16,109 nt of DNA from a bacterium. GTDB taxonomy: Bacteria > DRYD01. The notes under the pieces were generated by a model that had not been told where the DNA came from, did not search any database, and saw only the letters and a list, made by a program, of their open reading frames with translations. The stretch is taken from the NCBI GenBank assembly GCA_030549815.1, contig JAUQQQ010000012.1:1-16109 (forward strand), in the 5' to 3' direction. The translations under genes and the position numbers were made by a program. Positions 6,511-12,886 of this stretch are shown here, piece by piece. Within the stretch, counting starts at the first letter, position 1. Every line of letters begins with the position of its first letter.

Positions 6511-6518
6511 ATTATACA
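6511..6518 (-). promoter_or_regulatory. Extended -10 promoter of coaX
   Basis: On the minus strand this is TGTATAAT, a perfect extended -10 element. No good -35 is visible, which extended -10 promoters tolerate. The expected transcription start is about 6504, giving a leader of only a few bases before the GTG. Confidence 0.5.
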
Positions 6519-6594
6519 CCAATTATTTTTATCCTTTATAATCGTGAATTGAGTTTAGCGTGGTGGACCTCGAAGGTAGTTTCCTTTATTTTCA

Positions 6595-7523
6595 TTATTT
6601 CCAGAATTTTTCCATTAATTTGTCTGCTCCGAATGCTGCTAAAGCTCCTCCTATAATTGCTCCGGCAGCGGCTCCAACTGGTCCTGCTACTGCTCCTAAT
6701 GCTGCACCTGCTGCTGCAGCCCCTAAAACACTTGCCCCTGTTGATATTACTGTTTCTGCTACTGCTCTTCCTACATTTTTACCTTCATCTAATCTTGTTT
6801 TTAAGTCGTACCCTGCTGAAGCTATTGCTACAATTGGTCCTGCTGCTTTGGATATTCCCCTTAATCCTGCAGAAACTGTTTGTTTTGCTACTTGTTTTGC
6901 TCCTTGTGTTTCTATTGCTTGAATTCCTTTTTGAACTATGTTTTTGGCAGATTTTATACTTTCTTTTGACGCTGCTTTTTTTATACCTTCACGGGCTAAT
7001 CTAAGTGTTTCTGCTTCTCCACTTTCTTTAATCTCTTGTATTGTTTCTTTACCAATATTTTTTAATCCTTCTTTAACTCCGTCTTTGAATGGATTTTCAA
7101 TTCTTGCATTTTTAATTTTTTCTTTTATTTTAGATGCTGTATCCTTTATTGATTTGGAATTATTTTTTATTTCTTCTAACGTTTCTTTTACTCCCTTAGC
7201 TTTTATTCTTTTCAAAGTTTCTTTTGCTGAAGTTAATTTTTGTGAAGCTTTATCAGTTTTAGATAAAGAATATTCTGTAAAATTAAATTTGATTTCATCT
7301 TCTATATATGTACTTATGGAGTTATCATCTTTCTCTTCTTTTTCTTTCCCAGCTGCTTTTTCCCAACTGTTTTGTATATTTTGCTGAATTTCTATTTTTT
7401 TGTATGGTTTGTATTTTGCTTATTATCTTGGGTCTCTATTTTGTTATTAATATTCTTGTTACTTATATCATAAGAGATTGTATGATTCCCTAAATTATTT
7501 ACTCTTGTGTTATTTTCAATCAT
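6595..7523 (-). CDS. Glycine-zipper protein encoded in two frames joined at an A7 slippery site
   Basis: The 5' frame starts at ATG 7523 behind a strong GGAGGT. It encodes 43 Asn-rich residues and stops at TAG 7394-7392. The -1 frame is open from just upstream of the slip site to the TAA at 6595-6597, for about 266 residues, and has no ATG or ribosome-binding site at its beginning. A -1 shift on A-AAA-AAA directly before the TAG would give about 309 residues. The product has a Lys/Glu-rich, probably coiled-coil middle. The C-terminal ~85 residues carry glycine-zipper repeats (GAAAAGAALGAVAG, AAAGAIIGGALAAFG) that could insert in membranes. Such tails occur in secreted effectors, toxins and phage proteins, but I do not recognise this gene. 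There is no signal peptide. Divergent transcription from the flagellar operon may hint at export, which is speculation. An indel-disrupted gene is the alternative. Confidence 0.6.
7392..7401 (-). other. Candidate programmed -1 frameshift or slippage site
   Basis: On the minus strand the 0-frame codons are ACA AAA AAA TAG. The heptamer A-AAA-AAA is in the canonical X-XXY-YYZ phase and ends at the stop. Slipping back one base gives AAA AAA ATA GAA and enters the long downstream frame. Both ribosomal slippage and RNA-polymerase slippage on A7 would work. Confidence 0.5.
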
Positions 7524-7667
7524 TTTTTACCTCCATATTTTTTTCTCTATTTTTTATATATGGTTCATTTTTTGAAATTTATATATTTTTTTGAAAATTT
7601 TAACATTTTTTTTTACATTATTTTTTTATACGTTGTAATTTTTTTTTTACAAATTGTTAAAAATTTT

Positions 7668-7695
7668 TTAACAAAGGTAAGAAAAAGTTTATATT
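7668..7695 (+). promoter_or_regulatory. Likely promoter of the flagellar operon
   Basis: TTAACA (7668-7673), 16 bp and TATATT (7690-7695) lie about 30 bp before the first start codon, in a spacer with long T tracts. A sigma-28 type box is not evident. The match is moderate and the surrounding AT content makes it uncertain. Confidence 0.35.
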
Positions 7696-7722
7696 AGAAT
7701 AATACAAAGAGGGTGAAAAAGT

Positions 7723-8310
7723 ATGGATGCCTTTAGAAAGTTAGATGAATTGTTAAACAACAAGGTGGAAGCCAAGTTTAATAGAATACAAGCTTTATTC
7801 GATAATGTGGGATCGAAAAATACGCAACAAATTGAAAAAGAAAAAGATTTTCAAGAAATATTCGGAAAATTCTTGCAAAATGATAATAAAGTCGATTTAT
7901 CTAACATTAATGTTGATCAGCAAATAAAAGAAGCTGTTAAGGATGCATCTAAAACTTACGGTGTAGATGAAGCATTGATTTTGGCTATAATAAAACAGGA
8001 AAGTGCATTTAATCCACGAGCTGTTTCTCCTGTCGGTGCACAAGGCCTAATGCAATTGATGCCAGAAACCGCCCAATATTTAGGTGTTAAGGACCCATTT
8101 GATATAAAACAAAATATTATGGGAGGAACAAAATACATAAAACAACTTCTTGACCAATTCAATGGGGATCTAAAATTAGCAATTGCTGCTTATAATGCAG
8201 GTCCTGGAAATGTCCAAAAATACGGCGGAATACCACCATTCTCTGAAACCCAAAACTACGTCTCTAAAGTCCTATCTTATTACATTAATTTCAAAAATAA
8301 CATAGCATAG
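7723..8310 (+). CDS. Soluble lytic transglycosylase of the flagellar operon
   Basis: The 195-residue product has an SLT-type catalytic domain at about 80-195. IIKQESAFNPRAVS contains the catalytic Glu, followed by GAQGLMQLMPETA and the AIAAYNAGPGNV motif, all typical of lytic transglycosylases that cut the MurNAc-GlcNAc bond of peptidoglycan. No signal peptide is visible; the N-terminal ~75 residues are helical and charged. It is the first gene of a rod/hook operon whose FlgJ lacks a hydrolase domain. It therefore probably opens the cell wall for the growing rod, like the separate flagellar transglycosylases of other bacteria. Export would be through the flagellar apparatus or another route, which is inference. 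The ribosome-binding site is GAGGGTG, and FliK follows after 13 bp. Confidence 0.85.
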   Translation: MDAFRKLDELLNNKVEAKFNRIQALFDNVGSKNTQQIEKEKDFQEIFGKFLQNDNKVDLSNINVDQQIKEAVKDASKTYGVDEALILAIIKQESAFNPRAVSPVGAQGLMQLMPETAQYLGVKDPFDIKQNIMGGTKYIKQLLDQFNGDLKLAIAAYNAGPGNVQKYGGIPPFSETQNYVSKVLSYYINFKNNIA

Positions 8311-8323
8311 AGGAGGGTTAATA

Positions 8324-9094
8324 ATGGAAGTTAAAAATAACCTCAACCTCAAAATGGAACAAAAAAGCGAACAGGAAAATAAAAAAATTCCTTCTACCGA
8401 TCAATTCCAAAAAGAAATAGATAAAAAAATTAATGAACAAAACAAAGAAAAGAAAAATAAAACTGATGAAGATAAGAATGAAGAAAAAAATGAAAAAATG
8501 GTTGATGAAAAACCCAAAATCGATACAAAAGACTTAACAACTCTTAAATTATTCGTTTTACCCTACATCAATAAAGATTTACTAAGTGTAAATCTAAAGG
8601 ATTACTTAGGTATCGAAAAAGAAAATAAAAACACAAACCTAACTAATAAAGCCCTTAACAATGAAAAACTATTCGAATCTATTCAACAAGAAAACCTATT
8701 AAAAAATAATGATGAAAAGAAAAAGAAAAGTAATTCAAATATTATTGATTTTAACCCATTTGCAACTTTCGAAAAATTAAATAATTCACTAAAAGAAATA
8801 TCCAAACAAGAAAACATAAAAGAAAGCAAAATAATAAAAGAATTAATCGAAAAACTCGATGTCGAAAAATTGCAAGACTCAAGAATGGTTGAAATAAAAT
8901 TCGATAAACAAAATATCGGTAATCTAATGGTCCAAATAGTGAACCAAGATAATAAGGTTAGCATCATTTTTAAAACAGGATCAAAATTCCTATATGATGA
9001 ACTTAAAACTAATCAATCTCTTTTAAAAGAAATGTTGGGAAATAGAAATTTGAAAGCAGATAAGATCATCGTAGAATACGAGGAGGTGAATTAA
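8324..9094 (+). CDS. fliK: FliK-like flagellar hook-length control protein
   Basis: The 256-residue protein has a very Lys/Glu/Asn-rich, low-complexity N-terminal half. Its C-terminal ~70 residues read like the FliK C-terminal domain (Flg_hook): MVEIKFDKQNIGNLMVQIV, then KVSIIFKTGS, then LLKEMLGNRNLKADKIIVEYEE. FliK is a secreted molecular ruler whose C-terminal domain switches FlhB export specificity when the hook is complete. At 256 residues it is shorter than enterobacterial FliK (about 400). Synteny supports the call, as fliK usually precedes rod/hook genes. flgD and flgE are not between it and the next gene, as they often are. A strong GGAGGG precedes the ATG, and the next start is 1 bp after its stop. 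Confidence 0.65.
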   Translation: MEVKNNLNLKMEQKSEQENKKIPSTDQFQKEIDKKINEQNKEKKNKTDEDKNEEKNEKMVDEKPKIDTKDLTTLKLFVLPYINKDLLSVNLKDYLGIEKENKNTNLTNKALNNEKLFESIQQENLLKNNDEKKKKSNSNIIDFNPFATFEKLNNSLKEISKQENIKESKIIKELIEKLDVEKLQDSRMVEIKFDKQNIGNLMVQIVNQDNKVSIIFKTGSKFLYDELKTNQSLLKEMLGNRNLKADKIIVEYEEVN

Positions 9095-9095
9095 A

Positions 9096-9911
9096 ATGTT
9101 CGACTTCTATAATCAAATGAATGCCATAAATTCAACCTATGAACTAATTAATAACCAATTTAAAAACCTTCAAAAATTCAACACGATAGGATATAAAGCA
9201 GAGGTTAAAACATTCAGTGAAATATACAACGATAACATGGCTACGGGAGCAGTTAAAACCGAAAGCAAAACCCTATTTACCCAAGGAAATGTTAAAAAAA
9301 CCGGTGGTAAAAATCATATGGCAGTCGAAGGGAATGGATTGTTCATCGTTAGCGACGGCGAAAAAAATTACTACACAAGAAGAGGTGATTTTGAAATAAA
9401 AGACGGAAAATTGGTTTGCCCAGAAGGAAATTTAGTCGTCAAAGCATTTGCAGTTGACGAATCAGGAAAACCCAATACTTCCAAACTAGTAGACGTTAAA
9501 CTTGATATAGATAAAAATGGTCTTATACTTGGAAAATACAATGACTATGTAATAGAAGATAATGGCTTTATAAGTGGAATTCTGAGATATACCGACCCTG
9601 TATCAGGGCAAACCATTACCAAAAAGGAACCAATTTACAAGATAGCTTTGGCTAACTTCTCTGATCCAAGCACGCTGGTAAGAAAATCTGATACTGTCTT
9701 TGCTGCAGATGATAAAATGAAGCCTGTGATAGGGGAAGCAGGTGTCGGTGCAATGGGTAATATCAAAGCACAACATCTGGAAATGTCTAATATCGATATA
9801 CCTACACAAGTTCAGCAAGCAATGCTTGCCCAAATGCAATATAATGCAACTATGTCATCTTTTAGAGCCCTTAATGATATGGTTAAGAATGCTTCGCAAT
9901 TGGTTAGGTAG
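9096..9911 (+). CDS. flgF: Flagellar rod protein, FlgF-like
   Basis: The 271-residue product belongs to the flagellar axial family. The N-terminal helix has NNQFKNLQKFNTIGYKAE, corresponding to the usual 'sqNLANasTtGYK'. The central part carries AVEGNGLFIVSDGEKNYYTRRGDFEI, matching the family's 'i.g.GfF.v....g..yTR.G.F'. The C-terminus has LEMSNIDI and a long helix ending VKNASQLVR. Position before flgG and length favour FlgF, the proximal rod. FlgE (hook) is normally longer. Terminal helices pair in the rod's coiled core. The conserved Asn-rich motifs are weaker than in FlgG, so another axial role remains possible. The GAGGAGGTGA ribosome-binding site lies in the end of fliK. Confidence 0.75.
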   Translation: MFDFYNQMNAINSTYELINNQFKNLQKFNTIGYKAEVKTFSEIYNDNMATGAVKTESKTLFTQGNVKKTGGKNHMAVEGNGLFIVSDGEKNYYTRRGDFEIKDGKLVCPEGNLVVKAFAVDESGKPNTSKLVDVKLDIDKNGLILGKYNDYVIEDNGFISGILRYTDPVSGQTITKKEPIYKIALANFSDPSTLVRKSDTVFAADDKMKPVIGEAGVGAMGNIKAQHLEMSNIDIPTQVQQAMLAQMQYNATMSSFRALNDMVKNASQLVR

Positions 9912-9931
9912 TTTGAAAGGAGGGATGGGTT

Positions 9932-10666
9932 ATGTTTAGTTCATTCTATACTGCTGCAAGCGGAATGGAAGCACAACTGAAGAAAGTCGAAATTTTATCC
10001 CAAAATCTGGCCAATGCTAATACTATTTCCTACAAACAGCAAAGAATAGATTTCCAAGAATTGCTTTACCAAAAGGTTGATAATATGGATGTGGGTAGTG
10101 GTGTTAAAATCGGTAATGTTGAAAGAGTTTTTAAGACGGGAGCTATGGAAAGAACTAATAGTCCTCTTGACGTCGCTATTCAAGGTAGAGGATTTTATAA
10201 AGTTCAAACCCCTGAAGGAAAAATTGTTTACACAAGGGATGGAAGGTTTGCTGTCGAAAACGGTGAGTTAATAATAAAAGATATCGGAAAAACAGGAATA
10301 AAAGTCCCACAAGATTTATCAGGCGTAACTATCGAAGAAGATGGAACTGTTGTCGGATTCAAAGGAAAAGATAAAGTTGAAATCGGAAAGATTAAAATTT
10401 ATGACTTTGTTAATCCAAATGCTCTTAAAGGGATAGGTAAAAACGCTTTTGAATGGACTGAAGAAGCAGGAAAACCAATAGAAATAGAACCAGGAAAAGG
10501 TGATAACCCTAAACTTGCAGCAGGATTCATAGAAAAAAGTAATGTTAATGTCATTACCCAAATGATGGAAATCGTTTCTTCTCAAAGAAATTATGAATTG
10601 GTTTCTAAATCTGTTGAATCGGCTGACCAAATGTCAAGGATGGCTAATCAAATGAAAAAACAATAA
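9932..10666 (+). CDS. flgG: Flagellar distal rod protein FlgG
   Basis: FlgG builds the distal rod that crosses the cell wall. The 244-residue product has all the hallmarks: SSFYTAASGMEAQ at the start, LSQNLANANTISYKQQ as the axial motif, VGSGVKIG, the beta domain with AIQGRGFYKVQTPEG and YTRDGRF, and the C-terminal KSNVNVITQMMEIVSSQRNYE followed by a heptad helix. The length is close to the usual ~260 residues. AAAGGAGGG precedes the ATG by a standard distance, and flgJ starts 13 bp after its stop. Confidence 0.93.
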   Translation: MFSSFYTAASGMEAQLKKVEILSQNLANANTISYKQQRIDFQELLYQKVDNMDVGSGVKIGNVERVFKTGAMERTNSPLDVAIQGRGFYKVQTPEGKIVYTRDGRFAVENGELIIKDIGKTGIKVPQDLSGVTIEEDGTVVGFKGKDKVEIGKIKIYDFVNPNALKGIGKNAFEWTEEAGKPIEIEPGKGDNPKLAAGFIEKSNVNVITQMMEIVSSQRNYELVSKSVESADQMSRMANQMKKQ

Positions 10667-10679
10667 AGGGTGAGTGTAG

Positions 10680-10991
10680 ATGGAAATATTCAATAGTTTG
10701 GATCTTAGTAAAGTAAAAAGCCCGCAAGAATATAACAATTACTTGGAAGCAAAAAAAGGTGCCCAAGAATTCGAAGCAGTTTTCTTGAACATGATGCTAA
10801 AAGAAATGCTGAAAAGTGCTAATAAAAATCCTTTTACGTTGGATGAACAACAAAGCGGTGTTAATAATACTCAAAAAGAAATGATGTATGACCTGCTTGC
10901 TCAATCTCTATCCCAGCAAATGGCTCAACAAAACCCCATACTTTCCGAGCAAATACTCCAGCAATTGAATTCAAATTACTTCGAAGAATAA
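10680..10991 (+). CDS. flgJ: FlgJ rod-binding domain protein (single domain)
   Basis: The 103-residue protein matches the N-terminal rod-binding domain of FlgJ. AKKGAQEFEAVFLNMMLKEM is the family's 'a...FEs.fl..mlk.m' helix, followed by MMYDLLAQSLSQQMAQ and a final amphipathic helix. FlgJ caps or scaffolds rod assembly. The C-terminal muramidase domain of enterobacterial FlgJ is absent; the lytic transglycosylase at the start of the operon probably supplies that activity. The ribosome-binding site is AAAGGGTGAG. Confidence 0.88.
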   Translation: MEIFNSLDLSKVKSPQEYNNYLEAKKGAQEFEAVFLNMMLKEMLKSANKNPFTLDEQQSGVNNTQKEMMYDLLAQSLSQQMAQQNPILSEQILQQLNSNYFEE

Positions 10992-10992
10992 A

Positions 10993-11340
10993 ATGGATGT
11001 ATTTAGTAATCAGGAATACATAAACATAAGAGTATTCGATTTGCTAAGTGAATTCTATAGAAGAGGGCTAAAAATTAATGCACAAGTAAATTTTTCCTAT
11101 AACCTTTTGGGTCTTTATAAAAAAGGAAAAACTTTAAACGCTAATTTTGTTTATAATGAAGATAAAATTGTTAATAAAAAAGTTTTAGGGCATCTGCTCA
11201 TAAATGCAGGTGGGTATTTTTACAAAATCTACCTTACCGAAGATTTTGATTGGGTTATTAATGTAGATAACAGAATCCTTAAGAAAATATCTCCCAGCGA
11301 AATAGATTACATTTTCTATAAAGCCTTCGAAGAAATTTAA
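10993..11340 (+). CDS. Small uncharacterised protein ending the flagellar operon
   Basis: The ATG follows the flgJ stop by 1 bp with only a weak ribosome-binding site, so translation is probably coupled. The 115-residue product is soluble, without signal peptide or membrane segment. It appears beta-rich in the middle (KINAQVNFSYN, TLNANFVYN, VLGHLLINAG), with a helix at each end. I do not recognise a family. FlgN or FlgM would be expected near here, but its sequence does not resemble either. Position suggests a chaperone-like or regulatory flagellar role, which is inference. The terminator follows within 25 bp. Confidence 0.6.
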   Translation: MDVFSNQEYINIRVFDLLSEFYRRGLKINAQVNFSYNLLGLYKKGKTLNANFVYNEDKIVNKKVLGHLLINAGGYFYKIYLTEDFDWVINVDNRILKKISPSEIDYIFYKAFEEI

Positions 11341-11361
11341 TTTTAAAAAATTTAAATAAAA

Positions 11362-11386
11362 AAAGGGGCTAAATAGCCCCCCTTTA
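11362..11386. terminator. Bidirectional Rho-independent terminator
   Basis: GGGGCTA (11365-11371) pairs with TAGCCCC (11374-11380). The flanks are an A tract on the left and CCTTTAATT on the right. Read on the minus strand the stem is followed by seven T, so it is the stronger terminator for the M20/orphan-frame side. It also ends the flagellar operon. Confidence 0.75.
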
Positions 11387-11412
11387 ATTATCTCATTTAC
11401 TTTACTATATCT

Positions 11413-11544
11413 TTAAGTAAAGTTAAATGGCAGTCCTCCTGATATTGTGTATAACCCGTCGTCTGAACCATTGAAGTCATTATCTGGGTCTATGAAAGTT
11501 ACTCCTGGTTTATCGGAGGTATCATCAAATGCTACTTTAATTTT
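11413..11544 (-). pseudogene. Orphan C-terminal coding fragment
   Basis: On the minus strand an in-frame TAG (11547-11545) is followed by 43 sense codons and a TAA. They read KIKVAFDDTSDKPG, VTFIDPDNDFNGSDDG and LYTISGGLPFNFT. The composition is protein-like (Asp/Gly-rich, ending in Phe/Thr as many extracellular beta domains do), and there is no start codon. It looks like the tail of a surface or exported protein left by deletion or recombination downstream of the M20 gene. The same phase is also open upstream of the TAG, back into the end of the M20 gene. I do not recognise the family. Confidence 0.4.
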
Positions 11545-11566
11545 CTACCGAAAATTTTCGCTGGCA

Positions 11567-12676
11567 CTAATGACTGTTTTGTATTTTAAATACCATTTCT
11601 TTTAGGAATTGGAAGGCTATGTTAAGGGAGTTTTCGTTTATATTAAATTTGGAGCTATGATGAGGTTGTCCTGGACCCGACCCTATCGCAGCATACAAAC
11701 CTGGCACTCTTTGTAAAACAAAAGCCATATCTTCTGACCCATATGATTTGAAGTTATTTACATTATCCTTCCCCACAACATTCTCTGCCACTTCAATCCC
11801 TAATTCATACAATTTTTTATCATTTATCAACACTGGATAACCGAAGGTGTATTTTAAAATATATGTTGTGCCGTTACTATTGCATACGTTTTTTAGTATT
11901 TTTTCAAAGTGAATTGCTATGTTTTTTCTGGTTTCTTCATTGAAATTTCTAACTGTCCCCATAATTTTGCAGCTTTGTGGGATAATATTTGTTGCACTAC
12001 CTGCATTTATATAGGTAAAAGTGAGGATGTAATCTTTGTATATTCGAGGGAAAGTTGTGTATATTTGATTTATAAAGTTGGTTGCTGTTAGAATGGGATC
12101 TGCTCCCAGTTCTGGATTTGCTGCATGCGTCCCTTTACCTATTATTTCTATTTCAAAGCTATCTGAGGATGCCATCGTTGGACCATAATTAAGTGCTATT
12201 TTACCACATTCAAGCTCGTTCCAAACATGAATAGCCAAAGCAAAATCAACATTTTCTAAAACTCCCTCTTCGATCATCGCTTTTGCTCCACCTAATCCCT
12301 CTTCTGCTGGCTGAAACATATATCTTAGATTAACTTTCAAATCTTTTCTGTTTTGGAAAAAGTATTTTACCAAAGTTAGGAGGATTGCCATATGAGCGTC
12401 ATGCCCACATGCATGCATAACACCACTATGAGTTGATTTGTATTCTACTTCATTTTCCTCATTGATCGGTAATCCATCCATATCTGCTCTTAGAAGGATT
12501 GTCTTGTTTGAATTATTGTTTAAATAACCTACTACTCCCGTTTTTGCTTTTACTTCTAATTTATCAACATAATCTTTTATGTTATCAATGATGTATTGTG
12601 ATGTTTTGAATTCTTGGAATCCCAATTCTGGGATCCTATGTAAATTTCTCCTATGCTTTATTAACTCATCTATCAT
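11567..12676 (-). CDS. M20 family amidohydrolase (hippurate / N-acyl-amino-acid hydrolase type)
   Basis: The 369-residue product is a complete M20D peptidase-like hydrolase. It starts with HRRNLHRIPELGFQE. Visible metal ligands are Cys90 and His92 in MHACGHDAHM, Glu125/126 in QPAEEGLGG, His150 in AIHVWNE and His340 in PHHS. The dimerisation or lid domain begins near GKGTHAANP (181-189). Family members remove acyl groups from amino acids (hippurate, N-acetyl-diaminopimelate, N-acyl-cysteine or IAA-conjugates). The exact substrate cannot be read from the sequence. There is no signal peptide, so it is cytoplasmic. It is transcribed away from the helicase gene, and a GGGAAAGGGAAA stretch lies upstream of the ATG. 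An orphan coding fragment and a terminator lie downstream. Confidence 0.92.
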   Translation of the reverse strand: MIDELIKHRRNLHRIPELGFQEFKTSQYIIDNIKDYVDKLEVKAKTGVVGYLNNNSNKTILLRADMDGLPINEENEVEYKSTHSGVMHACGHDAHMAILLTLVKYFFQNRKDLKVNLRYMFQPAEEGLGGAKAMIEEGVLENVDFALAIHVWNELECGKIALNYGPTMASSDSFEIEIIGKGTHAANPELGADPILTATNFINQIYTTFPRIYKDYILTFTYINAGSATNIIPQSCKIMGTVRNFNEETRKNIAIHFEKILKNVCNSNGTTYILKYTFGYPVLINDKKLYELGIEVAENVVGKDNVNNFKSYGSEDMAFVLQRVPGLYAAIGSGPGQPHHSSKFNINENSLNIAFQFLKEMVFKIQNSH

Positions 12677-12886
12677 AAATATTTCCCTTTCCCAACTCTA
12701 ATATTAGTTGCAAAATTAGGTTCTACAAAAATCATTATTTGTTATGCTGTTTTTAGGACATTTTTGTGCTTTTGTGCTTTTATTTTATTTTTTTACAAAA
12801 TAATTCTTTTCCCTTCTATTGAAGGTTAAAAGGAAAAATTAACAAAATCTAATAAAAATAAGTTAAAGAAACTGTAGGGGGGATTT

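Noticed and set aside
6560-7387. Long plus-strand open frames opposite the glycine-zipper gene, rich in Leu or Ala/Pro
   Set aside because: Complement of a Gly/Ala- and Lys-rich gene; the composition is explained by the minus-strand coding sequence, and no start signals are present.
7531-7667. Long T/A tracts in the divergent spacer as a replication origin or curved-DNA element
   Set aside because: No DnaA boxes or phased repeats are evident; it is ordinary AT-rich promoter spacer.
12760-12850. Short direct repeat TTTTGTGC and a CCTTC/GAAGG hairpin upstream of the helicase gene
   Set aside because: Two adjacent copies and a 5-bp stem in very AT-rich sequence are within chance expectation, and no clear promoter boxes could be assigned.
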